Part shown: in pieces, positions 40,910-49,544 of the stretch
Position numbering within the stretch: the first letter of the stretch is position 1
Layout of the letters: each line of letters begins with the position of its first letter
Source: Oceanisphaera arctica
GTDB taxonomy: Bacteria; Pseudomonadota; Gammaproteobacteria; Enterobacterales; Aeromonadaceae
Direction: 5' to 3'
Assembly: GCF_002936955.1 (NCBI RefSeq)
Contig: NZ_MPZM01000013.1
Span: 1 to 64,000 of the forward strand
DNA length: 64,000 bases
The notes under the pieces: model-generated
Told to the model about the DNA's origin: nothing
Databases searched by the model: none
What the model saw: only the letters and a program-made list of their open reading frames with translations
Program-made: the position numbers and the translations under genes

Positions 40910-41290
40910 TCCGGAGGCAACACAGCCGCCGCCCACGACACGCCATGACCCCATCCTTGGGGGCTCGGAAATGCCATCCATGGCATTTCACGGTCGTGGG
41001 AGGTCGTCTCTGTTGCCTCTTCCTCAGCTCCGAGTTGCCGGCAGACAGCGCCTACAGGCGACTCTGCCACATCAAGGAGGACAAAGGGATCTGCTCAGCC
41101 GACCTTCCGTTTCAGGGATGAAACGGAGAGCGTAGATGGGGCGAGCTTGTCTCGCCATGACGAGCTGTATCAGCCTGACCGAATATCCAGTGAATGTTCG
41201 CAGCAGGTTGAAAAGTGAGTGTCATGTCATACAGCGAGTCGGCGGAGCGGGCCCTTTGGCCGATATGTGACCCTTAGCCAGAAACTGTGC
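40910..41290 (+). repeat. Dispersed intergenic element, copy C (rearranged)
   Basis: It shares GGAGGCAACACAGCCGCC, TTTCACGGTCGTGG, CTCTGTTGCCTCTTC, AGGAGGACAAAGGGATCTGCT and GCGGAGCGGGCCCTTTG with copies A and B in the same order. The block carrying the GGCGAG stem and the GAACATTCACTGGATGTTC-like stem (41138-41224) is inverted and moved between the last two blocks. No clear terminal repeats remain. It separates prmA from panF, which are adjacent in E. coli. Confidence 0.75.
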
Positions 41291-41394
41291 TGTATTATTT
41301 ATGACTGACATACAAGCTCTGGTCTGCCCGCCAACAGGACAGCGGACCAGGTCGATGTTAGAATCTCCACTTTACCGTTTGATGAAGCCTCGCC

Positions 41395-42270
41395 ATGCCC
41401 TGGATACAAATTCGCATTAACGCCACCGAAAAAACCGCCGACAAGGTCAGCAACATGCTGCTGGGACGCGGTGCTCAGGCGGTGACCTACATGGACGCCG
41501 AAGACAAACCGGTATTCGAACCCCTGCCCGGCGAAACCCTGCTGTGGGACGACACCGTAGTGGTGGGCATGTTTGATGCCGAAACCGATCCGGCCCCCGT
41601 TATCGACTTTCTGAAAAAGTTCTATCGCAAGGATCTGACCTACAAGGTAGAACAGCTGGAAGACAAGGACTGGGTGCGCGAGTGGATGGACAGCTTCCAT
41701 CCCATGCGCTTCGGCCAGCGGCTGTGGATTTGCCCCAGCTGGCGCGATGTGCCGGACCCCACCGCGGTCAACGTGATGCTGGATCCGGGCCTGGCCTTCG
41801 GCACCGGCACCCACCCCACCACGGCCCTGTGTCTGGAATGGCTCGACGGCCAGGATCTGAACGATAAAACCGTGATCGACTTCGGCTGTGGCTCCGGCAT
41901 TCTGGCGCTGGCGGCACTCAAGCTCGGTGCCAAAGAGGTGATCGGCATCGACATCGATCCCCAGGCGCTGCTGGCCAGCCGCGACAACGCCGAACGCAAC
42001 GGCGTGTCCGACCGGCTGAGCGTTTACCTGCCCCAGGATCAGCCCGACGGCCTCAAGGCCGATGTGGTGGTCGCCAACATACTGGCCGGCCCACTCAAGG
42101 AACTGTCACCGCTGATAAGCAATCTGGTCAAGCCCGGCGGCAAGCTGGCGCTGTCCGGCATCCTCGAAAGTCAGGCCGAGGGCCTGAATCAGGTCTACGA
42201 GCAGTGGTTTAACATGGACAGCCCCGAGCTGCGCGAAGACTGGGCCCGGCTCAGCGGTATCAAGCGATAA
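41395..42270 (+). CDS. prmA: Ribosomal protein L11 methyltransferase
   Basis: A 291-residue SAM-dependent enzyme that trimethylates L11. The N-terminal substrate-recognition part starts [19 protein letters not shown]. The methyltransferase domain carries [20 protein letters not shown] (about 161-180), [10 protein letters not shown] and [14 protein letters not shown] (catalytic NxLxxP-like loop). Full length. Copy C separates it from panF, so it needs its own promoter. Confidence 0.95.
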   Translation: MPWIQIRINATEKTADKVSNMLLGRGAQAVTYMDAEDKPVFEPLPGETLLWDDTVVVGMFDAETDPAPVIDFLKKFYRKDLTYKVEQLEDKDWVREWMDSFHPMRFGQRLWICPSWRDVPDPTAVNVMLDPGLAFGTGTHPTTALCLEWLDGQDLNDKTVIDFGCGSGILALAALKLGAKEVIGIDIDPQALLASRDNAERNGVSDRLSVYLPQDQPDGLKADVVVANILAGPLKELSPLISNLVKPGGKLALSGILESQAEGLNQVYEQWFNMDSPELREDWARLSGIKR

Positions 42271-42289
42271 GCAGCAACCGCTTATCGAC

Positions 42290-42313
42290 AAGGCTCCTGC
42301 GGGAGCCTTTTTC
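42290..42313 (+). terminator. Terminator of prmA
   Basis: Hairpin AAGGCTCC, loop TGC, GGGAGCCTTTTT, 19 bases after the prmA stop. Confidence 0.9.
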
Positions 42314-42572
42314 ATTCCCGTACAGCACAGGATCAAGGGCACCGGCAGGCCAGACATGACGTATAAACCTGCGCAGTACGAAATGGTACCAAATGGGAAC
42401 ATTTGGCCGATACCCGGATAAAACCGCTGAAAATCACAATTTGAACGGGCTCCATACCAGAGCGGGCCGGCGCAAACAACGCCATAAAGCCCGCTGAAAC
42501 GCCCTGAAACTGCATAAAAAATGCACCAGCGTATTGACTTATAAAAAATTATGCGCCGCTCAATTTGTGACC

Positions 42573-42601
42573 TTTTCAGCCTCTTAAAAAATGCGTAAGA
42601 T
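42573..42601 (+). promoter_or_regulatory. dusB-fis promoter with GC-rich discriminator
   Basis: TTTTCA (42573-42578), a 17-base spacer and TAAGAT (42596-42601), followed by the discriminator ACGCGACCC. A GC-rich discriminator is the hallmark of stringently controlled promoters such as that of E. coli fis. The transcript would start about 25 bases before the dusB ATG. The 230 bases upstream are AT-rich and could hold Fis/IHF sites, which I cannot define. Confidence 0.65.
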
Positions 42602-42633
42602 ACGCGACCCTGAGCCGAGATAGCCGTATCCTC

Positions 42634-43599
42634 ATGGAAATTGGTCCTTACAAATTGTCTACACCCCTGCTGGTGGCACCGATGGCCGGAGTAACCGACA
42701 GGCCCTTCCGTACCCTGTGCCTGCGCATGGGAGCCGGAATGGCAGTGTCGGAAATGATGTCGTCCAACCCCAGGGTGTGGCAGTCCGAAAAGTCCCTTCG
42801 ACGTATGGATCATGAAGGGGAAACGGGTATCCGATCCGTCCAGATTGCAGGGGCAGATCCGGTGTTGATGGCCGAGGCGGCCCGGTTCAATGTGGACCAG
42901 GGCGCGCAGATTATCGACATCAACATGGGCTGCCCGGCAAAGAAGGTAAACAAGAAGATGGCGGGGTCTGCCCTGCTGCAATTCCCGGAGCTGGTGCAAG
43001 AAATTGTCAGCGCCGTGGTGAATGCAGTAACGGTTCCGGTCACCCTGAAAATTCGTACCGGCTGGGATCCGGACAACCGTAACGGCGTGCACATTGCGCG
43101 TATCGCCGAAGATAACGGTATCCGGGCTCTCGCCGTGCATGGCCGCACGCGGGCCTGCATGTACAGGGGTGAGGCGGAATACGACACCATCAGAGCAGTA
43201 AAACAAGCCGTCTCTATTCCCGTGATAGCCAACGGGGATATCGACAGCCCGGAAAAGGCGCGTTTTGTACTGGATTATACCGGCGCCGATGCCATCATGA
43301 TTGGCCGGGCTGCACAGGGACGGCCGTGGATTTTTAGAGAAATCCGCCACTATCTTGAACAGGGTACTACTCCCGCACCGCTTCCCAAGGACCAGGAGCG
43401 GGCGATGATCCGGGAACATGTTGCCGCACTACACGCGTTTTATGGTGAGGTAATGGGCGTAAGGATTGCCCGGAAACATGTGGGGTGGTATCTGCAAGGC
43501 AGTGATGCGGGCCGTGACTTTCGCAGTGATTTCAACGCTCTCGACGAGGCTGGGCACCAGCTCGACTCGTTGGAGCAGTATTTCGCGAATATAGCTTAA
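42634..43599 (+). CDS. dusB: tRNA-dihydrouridine synthase B
   Basis: A 321-residue flavoenzyme that reduces uridines in the tRNA D-loop. TIM-barrel motifs: [16 protein letters not shown] (about 15), [20 protein letters not shown] with the catalytic Cys (about 99), [14 protein letters not shown] and IANGDI. It lies upstream of fis in the conserved dusB-fis operon. Confidence 0.96.
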   Translation: MEIGPYKLSTPLLVAPMAGVTDRPFRTLCLRMGAGMAVSEMMSSNPRVWQSEKSLRRMDHEGETGIRSVQIAGADPVLMAEAARFNVDQGAQIIDINMGCPAKKVNKKMAGSALLQFPELVQEIVSAVVNAVTVPVTLKIRTGWDPDNRNGVHIARIAEDNGIRALAVHGRTRACMYRGEAEYDTIRAVKQAVSIPVIANGDIDSPEKARFVLDYTGADAIMIGRAAQGRPWIFREIRHYLEQGTTPAPLPKDQERAMIREHVAALHAFYGEVMGVRIARKHVGWYLQGSDAGRDFRSDFNALDEAGHQLDSLEQYFANIA

Positions 43600-43625
43600 C
43601 GAACAAAAGAAGAGCCGACTGAATT

Positions 43626-43925
43626 ATGTTCGAACAAACTACGACTTCTGATGCACTGGTTACTACCACTAAATCTCCGACTTCCGAGCAGCCCACTCAG
43701 CGCCCGCTGCGCAACTCGGTCGATCAGGCCCTGCGCAATTACCTGTCCCAGCTTAATGGACAGGAAGTAACCGAGTTGTATGAGTTGGTCCTCGCCGAAG
43801 TCGAAGCCCCCATGCTGGACGTGATCATGCAGTACACCCGCGGCAACCAGACCCGCGCTGCCAACATGATGGGCATCAACCGCGGCACCCTGCGCAAGAA
43901 GCTCAAAAAGTACGGCATGAACTAG
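43626..43925 (+). CDS. fis: Nucleoid-associated regulator Fis
   Basis: A 99-residue DNA-bending protein. A C-terminal helix-turn-helix ([20 protein letters not shown]) and the preceding dimer helices match E. coli Fis; only the N-terminal 20 residues are variable. It follows dusB by 26 bases and should be made at high level in early growth from the stringent-type promoter upstream. Confidence 0.97.
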   Translation: MFEQTTTSDALVTTTKSPTSEQPTQRPLRNSVDQALRNYLSQLNGQEVTELYELVLAEVEAPMLDVIMQYTRGNQTRAANMMGINRGTLRKKLKKYGMN

Positions 43926-43941
43926 TTAACACATTGAATTT

Positions 43942-43977
43942 AAAGGCGTTAACCTGTATGGGTTAGCGCCTTTTTTG
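43942..43977 (+). terminator. Terminator of dusB-fis
   Basis: Hairpin AAAGGCGTTAACC, loop TGTAT, GGGTTAGCGCCTTT with one mismatch, followed by a T-run, 16 bases after the fis stop. Confidence 0.9.
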
Positions 43978-44114
43978 TTTTCCTGACGGGTACCATTTGC
44001 GGCTCATTTCTCCCGCAAGCCCGACCTTTTCCCTTCGAGCCTCTCCCCTGTCCTTTTTTTCGGCAATCCGACCTAGACTGATGATTGCGGGATAACAAAA
44101 CAAGGACGAACCCC

Positions 44115-45056
44115 ATGGTCAAGGGCAAGCGCAGACAATCCGGTATTACCACGGTTGAATATGCTATCGCCGGTGCTCTGATAACCCTGCTGGTGGCTGC
44201 CAGCTTTTCCGGCCTGGGAAAGACTGTGGGCGAGACCCTGATGGATCTGGCGGTAACTATTCAGCAGATCCATGATAACGGCAGTGATAACGGCAGCGGT
44301 GACGGCAGCGGTGACGACCCAGGCGCCTCCGGGGATGGGACAGTAGCCGGGGGGAGTGGCAGCGGTTCCGGCGGCGGCGACCCGGCCGCTGGCTCCGGCA
44401 CGAGCGGCGGCAGCAATCCGACCACCGGCTCCGGCACGGGTGGCAGCAATACTCCGACCACCGACTCTGGCACCGGCGGCGGCAATAACCCGGCCAATGG
44501 CTCCGACTTAGCTGGCAGTAATACCCCGACCACCGGCTCCAGCACGGGCGGCGATAATACTCCGACCACCGGCTCCGGCACGGGCGACGGTAATCCCCCG
44601 ACCGCCGGCTTCGACACGGCTGACAGTAACAGCTCTGGCTCTAATGGTGCCGCTGCATCAACTGGCGGTTCACCCCCCGGTAGCAACGATGCGGATGCAA
44701 GCAACGGCGCTTCCGGCGCACTTTTATCGGAGGATAGCTCCGGCTATTTGGTATCGGAGGATAGCTCCGGCTATTTGGTATCGGAGGATAGCTCCGGCTA
44801 TTTGGGCAACGGCTCTGTAGCTGACGATGCCCTGGCCAATACATCAGTGGTGCCGGAGGGAACAAATCGCCGCCATAGTACGGCAGTCGCCGAGAGCAGT
44901 ACTGGCGGTAATGACTCCGAGAAGACAGCCCAGGCTGGTATTACAGGGCAGGCCTCCGGCTCTCCCGCCACTCTCTGGCTGCTTTTACTGCCGGTCTTGC
45001 TCCTGGCATGGTGGCTGTATCGCAGCCGAAAGAAAAGACGCTCCCTGCCTGAATAA
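44115..45056 (+). CDS. Flp-pilin-like surface protein with repeat stalk and C-terminal anchor
   Basis: A 313-residue protein in three parts. Residues 1-45 (KGKRRQSG, then ITTVEYAIAGALI) match the leader and hydrophobic core of Flp/Tad-type class IVb pilins, with a plausible prepilin peptidase site after the Gly. Residues about 55-180 are Gly/Ser/Thr/Asp-rich, with about six 12-residue units of the GSNTPTTGSGTG type. Near residues 205-231 are three SEDSSGYLV units. The C-terminus has one helix (LWLLLLPVLLLAWWLYR) and a basic tail RKKRRSLPE, like a membrane or sorting anchor. ATG at 44115 follows AAGGA; a TTG at 44085 is in frame but unlikely. No Tad assembly genes are present. I know no family with this whole architecture. 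Confidence 0.72.
   Translation: MVKGKRRQSGITTVEYAIAGALITLLVAASFSGLGKTVGETLMDLAVTIQQIHDNGSDNGSGDGSGDDPGASGDGTVAGGSGSGSGGGDPAAGSGTSGGSNPTTGSGTGGSNTPTTDSGTGGGNNPANGSDLAGSNTPTTGSSTGGDNTPTTGSGTGDGNPPTAGFDTADSNSSGSNGAAASTGGSPPGSNDADASNGASGALLSEDSSGYLVSEDSSGYLVSEDSSGYLGNGSVADDALANTSVVPEGTNRRHSTAVAESSTGGNDSEKTAQAGITGQASGSPATLWLLLLPVLLLAWWLYRSRKKRRSLPE
44727..44807 (+). repeat. Three tandem 27-bp units inside the pilin-like gene
   Basis: Units start at 44727, 44754 and 44781. The first two are identical and the third differs only in its last two bases. Each encodes SEDSSGYLV (the third ends in G). Being a multiple of three, copy-number change would lengthen or shorten the protein without frameshift. 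Confidence 0.9.
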
Positions 45057-45090
45057 AGCCCCTTACAGCCACGACATGAACCCTACAAGA

Positions 45091-45333
45091 TTACCGATGA
45101 GCCAGTTTTAGAGGTCTCATCGGCATCGGAGGGGTTCTTATCGCAACAAAGCAAAATCGCGGTAACACCCTTTCCAAGTCGAAGCGCCGGTTAAAGCGGT
45201 AGCAGAACTCGGTCAGATACCGAGGAAGATGTTTGTGGAAGATTGCATGGTAAGCTTCCCCGATATCATTTTTCACATTCCCAATTGTTGTATTCATGCG
45301 GATCTTTAGTTTACCCACTGATCCCCTTGCCAA
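45091..45333 (-). pseudogene. Remnant of an IS1595-like transposase (C-terminal end)
   Basis: About 70 codons read KNDIGEAYHAIFHKHLPRYL, then TEFCYRFNRRFDLERVLPRF and AIRTPPMPMRPLKLA before the stop. This closely resembles the C-terminal end of IS1595-family DDE transposases. An in-frame TGA immediately precedes it, and no catalytic DDE core or terminal repeats were found. It is a dead fragment on the strand opposite the flanking genes. Confidence 0.7.
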
Positions 45334-45508
45334 TCAGGCTATTCACAGCATGCCAGGCCAATACAAACCAAACCGGGTCTCGAACAAAACCCCTACCAGT
45401 CAAAAGCAGAAAATGATGAGTGCAAGCGGTGTCTATTAGCTTGTCATGTTCCCCTGCCCTGTGGGACAATTTACGCGCACAACTTGCCCATTTAGTACGC
45501 AGGTTCAA

Positions 45509-45590
45509 TAAAAGGCAAAGCCGTTGAAAGATGGTGACGCAAAGTTTCTGGCCTAATGAGTTCGCTCTATGGCAGCAGAGCTACAGAAGA
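45509..45590 (+). ncRNA. Cyclic di-GMP-I riboswitch (GEMM-I), copy 2
   Basis: The diagnostic GEMM-I words occur in order: AAAGGCAAAGCC, GTTGAAAGAT arm, GGTGACGCAAAG, TGGCCTAA, a UUCG-capped hairpin GAG/CTC, ATGGCAGCAGAGCTAC. Base pairs of the arms differ from copy 1 while the invariant bases agree, as expected for a real aptamer. About 110 bases separate it from the ATG at 45702; no clear terminator was found in that leader, so the mode of control is open. Confidence 0.88.
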
Positions 45591-45701
45591 GCCTGAGGAC
45601 GTCCGGATATTCCCATCGTTTTATCGCCTCTTTTCCCCCTTCTGCAGCCTCTTGTCGTGACCAAACACCTCTACATTCTGAACGCACGCAGGTAGCATTA
45701 T

Positions 45702-48700
45702 ATGACATTGCACAAGGGATCGATGGCCTCACATTTCTTAATGGTCAACCTGGTACGGGTGCTGATCGGCGTGGTGGTGGTCGCAAGCGTCATGTACAGC
45801 ACCAACGCCATCCTCAAGGCCAATGCAAAGCTGGGTGACCACAACGCAGGCCTGCATCATACCCTGACAGTGCACGGGCTGACCCGCTCCCTGGTCATCA
45901 ATGCCCAGGGTTTTTTAAGTACCGGCGACAAGATGTTTTATGACACCTTTTACGAGGGCCGTAAAAATCTCTCTCAGGAACTGGAGTTGTTGCAACAGCT
46001 CTGGTTCGAACAGCCGGAAAAACTGACTCGTCTGGCCGAAATAAGGGAACTGACCTATGACTGGATTACCCATGAGGTCGAGCCCAATATCGCCCTGCGC
46101 GAAGCCATGCCAGTGCAACGAAACAAGGAAATGACGCAGCAGATCCTGATTAACAGCCTGCGTCTGAACAACTCCCTGTTGGGACAAATAAAAACCAAAC
46201 TGGCCATTCTGGAAGAGGCAGAAAAGCGACAGTTGCAAGAACAGCTGCAGCAGGTCAAAGACACCACCGAATCGGCCAGCACGGGATTTATCATCAGCGC
46301 CCTGATCCTCATCGTATCGGGAGTCGGGTTGTCGCTGTTTGCGACCATGGGGATCACCCGGCGCATGAAGCGCCTGGTCAAGGCAGGCAGAAAGCTTGAA
46401 CAGGGCGATCTCGGTGTCGATGTCGAAATAGACTCGAATGATGAAACCGGCTCCCTCGCTCATACCTTCAATCAGATGATACAGCGTCTGCGCCATGTGG
46501 AAGCCGTCGCCACCGCCACGGCGGCAGAAGACTTCTCCAAAAAGGTACAGGTACTGGGTGAAAAAGATCAGCTGGCAATATCCGTCAACAAGATGTCCGA
46601 CAGCCTGAAACACCTGGCCACCGACCGCAAGGAACAGGACTGGCTGAAATCGGGGCTGGCCGAACTGCATTACAAGATGCGCAGCGAACATGAGCTGATC
46701 TCCCTGACCCAGCTGGTGATGACCTACCTGGCCAATTATCTCAAGGCCCAGGTCGGGGTCTGCTATCTGGCGGAAGGAGAACGGCTGCAGCTGATCACCA
46801 GCTATGCCTACAAAAAGCGCAACAGCAGCGATAACGAATTCCGCTTCGGCGAAGGGCTGATCGGACAGGCCGCCCTGGAACAACAGAGCATTCTCTACAG
46901 CCAGATGCCTGACGAACAGCAACAGCTGTTAACCATCAATAGCGGCATGGGCGAGTCTCAGCCGGGAGACGTCATTGTGCTGCCGCTGATCCATGAAAAC
47001 AGGGTCGAGGCCGTGCTGGCGCTGGGTGTGAACCGCCGTTATTCCGAGATTGAACTGGAGTTTCTCGAGCAGGTAACCCACAGCATCGCCATCAGTATCC
47101 ATGTAACCCGCACTCAGCAACAGCTGGTTCAGCTGCTGGAAGAGTCCAAGCAACAGTCGGAAGAGCTGCAGACCCAGCAGGAAGAACTGAAAGCCGCCAA
47201 TGAAGAGCTGGAAGAACATGCCGAGATGCTGGTCAAGTCGGAAGCTTCCCTGCGCAGCAAGGGTGAAGAGCTGCAACAGCTGAATAGCGAGCTGGAAGAA
47301 CGCACCGAGGAGCTGGAGCGCAAGCGAATCGAAACCGAAGAAAAGAATCGCGATATCGAGCTGGCCAAGCAGGCGGTGGAAGTTCAGGCGCGTAACCTGT
47401 CCAGAGCCAGCCAGTACAAGTCCGAATTCCTGGCCAATATGTCCCATGAATTGCGCACCCCGCTCAACAGCCTGCTCATCCTTTCCCAGTCGCTGTCCCA
47501 TAACCGCCAGGGCAACCTGACCGAAGAACAGCAGGAAGATGCCAGGGTGATTTATCAGGGCGGCAAGTCCCTGCTCGGCCTGATCAACGACATTCTGGAT
47601 CTGTCCAAGGTGGAGGCCGGAAAACTGGACATTCACTTCGAGCAGATGCCCCTCGATACCCTGCTCGATAACCTGCGCGCCCAGTTCAGCCCCGTCGCCG
47701 CCGACAAGGGCATCGAGCTTGTCCTGGAAAAAGCCTCCGGGCTCCCCGCCAGCATCTCCAGCGATCTGCTGCGCGTCGAGCAGGTGATGCGCAACCTGCT
47801 GTCCAACGGCCTCAAGTTTACCCCGCAAGGTTCGGTGCGCCTGAAGGTACACAAACCCGAGCCAGCGGTTCAATTCAATAATCCGGCCCTGAAACCGGGA
47901 CAGGTACTCGCCTTTGCGGTGATCGACACCGGCATCGGCATTGCGGCCGATAAACAGCAGGGGGTGTTTGAAGCCTTCCAGCAGGGAGATGGCTCCACCA
48001 GCCGGGTCTATGGAGGCACCGGACTGGGATTGACCATTTCCCGGGAGCTGGTCAGACTGCTGGGCGGAGAAATTCAGCTGCAGAGTGAAGAAGGCCAGGG
48101 CAGCACCTTTACCCTGTATCTGCCGCTGGATGGCCAGTCGGTGCAGCCACAACCCCTGCCTGCCGGCGAGCAGGACAAGCCTTATGTACCCTTCGAGCGC
48201 TTTGCCAGTACTTCTTCGCCAGCCAGGGAAAAAACCCCTCAGGTCACCACCGTCATACCGGCTCAGCCCATGGCCTCAGAGCAGAAGAGAGCGTCACCGC
48301 CAGCCGCAGCCCCCGTCAACCAGACACCCCAGGCGCAGCCATCCGACGATCGGGATAGTCTGTCTCCGGGAGACAAGTCGGTGCTGATCATCGAAGACGA
48401 TCCTGCCTTTGCCAAGATACTGATCGATCTTTCCCGCAAGAAGGGCTATCAGTGCCTGGCCTCCCTGACCGGCAGCGCCGGCCTGCAACTGGCAGAAGAA
48501 TACCAGCCCAGTGCCATTCTCCTGGACCTGGGTCTGCCCGATATCGGGGGCCGTCAGGTGCTGGAGCAGCTCAAGCAGAACATCAAGACCCGTCATATCC
48601 CGGTGCATATACTGTCGGCCGAAGATAAAAACAACGAGGTACTGCAGATGGGTGCCGTGGGTTTCCTGACCAAACCGGTGTCGGGAGAAGAAATCCAGGC

Positions 48701-49544
48701 CCTGTTCGGCAAGATGGAGTCCCTGTTGCAGGCGTCGATCAAACAGGTATTGCTGGTGGAGGACGACAGTCATAACCGTCTGGCGATTACCCGGCTGATT
48801 GCCAACAAGGATGTGGAGATCTGCGCGGTCAGCACCGGCCGGGAAGCCTATGACAAGCTGGCGACCGGCGGCTTCGATTGTGTGATCCTGGATCTGACCC
48901 TGCCCGACATCAGCGGCTTCGAGCTACTCAACCAACTCAGCCAGAATAAAGAAATCGCCCTGCCGCCCATCGTGGTCTACACAGGCCGGGAACTGACAAC
49001 CGAGGAATACAAGGAGCTGAGTGAATACACCAGCAGTATCGTGATCAAGGGCGTCAGCTCCCCGGAACGCCTGCTCGATGAAACCACCCTGTTCCTGCAC
49101 AGCGTGGAGTCTTCCCTGCCGCTCAATCAGCGCAATATCATCCAGATGCTGCACAGCCCGGAGCAGTTGCTGCTGGGCCGCAAGATCCTGCTGGTCGACG
49201 ATGACCTGCGCAACACCTACGCCCTGTCCAAGGTGCTGCGTGAACATGGCCTGGAAGTCAGCATGGCCGACAACGGGGAGCTGGCCCTGCAGAAACTGGA
49301 AGAAGAGCAGGATATCGAGCTGGTGCTGATGGATATCATGATGCCGGTGATGGACGGCTATGAGGCCATCCGCAGGATCCGTCAGCAGGCACGGTTCAAA
49401 TCTCTGCCGATCATTTCTCTGACCGCCAAGGCCATGCCCGAAGACAAGGCCAAGAGCATAGAGGCCGGCGCCAATGACTATTGCACCAAGCCGGTCGATG
49501 TCGACAGGCTGATTTCGATGATGCGAGTGTGGCTGTTCAAATGA
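45702..49544 (+). CDS. GAF hybrid sensor histidine kinase with three receiver domains
   Basis: A 1280-residue inner-membrane kinase. TM1 lies at about 13-33, a periplasmic helical sensor at 35-190, TM2 at 195-217, HAMP at 217-268 and a second HAMP-like segment to about 308. GAF spans about 335-465. A long Glu/Gln-rich coiled coil (470-575) leads to HisKA with H582 (NMSHELRTPLNS) and HATPase (DTGIGIA, GTGLGLTIS) to about 808. A Pro/Gln linker is followed by receivers with acceptor aspartates D942, D1064 and D1211. The final receiver (LMDIMMPVMDG) is canonical. First gene after riboswitch copy 2; its stop overlaps cheR (ATGA). Signal unknown. Confidence 0.93.
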   Translation: MTLHKGSMASHFLMVNLVRVLIGVVVVASVMYSTNAILKANAKLGDHNAGLHHTLTVHGLTRSLVINAQGFLSTGDKMFYDTFYEGRKNLSQELELLQQLWFEQPEKLTRLAEIRELTYDWITHEVEPNIALREAMPVQRNKEMTQQILINSLRLNNSLLGQIKTKLAILEEAEKRQLQEQLQQVKDTTESASTGFIISALILIVSGVGLSLFATMGITRRMKRLVKAGRKLEQGDLGVDVEIDSNDETGSLAHTFNQMIQRLRHVEAVATATAAEDFSKKVQVLGEKDQLAISVNKMSDSLKHLATDRKEQDWLKSGLAELHYKMRSEHELISLTQLVMTYLANYLKAQVGVCYLAEGERLQLITSYAYKKRNSSDNEFRFGEGLIGQAALEQQSILYSQMPDEQQQLLTINSGMGESQPGDVIVLPLIHENRVEAVLALGVNRRYSEIELEFLEQVTHSIAISIHVTRTQQQLVQLLEESKQQSEELQTQQEELKAANEELEEHAEMLVKSEASLRSKGEELQQLNSELEERTEELERKRIETEEKNRDIELAKQAVEVQARNLSRASQYKSEFLANMSHELRTPLNSLLILSQSLSHNRQGNLTEEQQEDARVIYQGGKSLLGLINDILDLSKVEAGKLDIHFEQMPLDTLLDNLRAQFSPVAADKGIELVLEKASGLPASISSDLLRVEQVMRNLLSNGLKFTPQGSVRLKVHKPEPAVQFNNPALKPGQVLAFAVIDTGIGIAADKQQGVFEAFQQGDGSTSRVYGGTGLGLTISRELVRLLGGEIQLQSEEGQGSTFTLYLPLDGQSVQPQPLPAGEQDKPYVPFERFASTSSPAREKTPQVTTVIPAQPMASEQKRASPPAAAPVNQTPQAQPSDDRDSLSPGDKSVLIIEDDPAFAKILIDLSRKKGYQCLASLTGSAGLQLAEEYQPSAILLDLGLPDIGGRQVLEQLKQNIKTRHIPVHILSAEDKNNEVLQMGAVGFLTKPVSGEEIQALFGKMESLLQASIKQVLLVEDDSHNRLAITRLIANKDVEICAVSTGREAYDKLATGGFDCVILDLTLPDISGFELLNQLSQNKEIALPPIVVYTGRELTTEEYKELSEYTSSIVIKGVSSPERLLDETTLFLHSVESSLPLNQRNIIQMLHSPEQLLLGRKILLVDDDLRNTYALSKVLREHGLEVSMADNGELALQKLEEEQDIELVLMDIMMPVMDGYEAIRRIRQQARFKSLPIISLTAKAMPEDKAKSIEAGANDYCTKPVDVDRLISMMRVWLFK

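Noticed and set aside
42106-43419. 437-codon minus-strand frame
   Set aside because: Antisense to dusB and crosses the prmA terminator and the dusB promoter region.
44400-44810. CRISPR or intergenic satellite
   Set aside because: The 36- and 27-base units are in frame within a supported coding sequence.
45311-45508. 65-codon minus-strand frame next to the transposase remnant
   Set aside because: No recognisable transposase residues and no start signal. It may be part of the dead insertion but cannot be supported.
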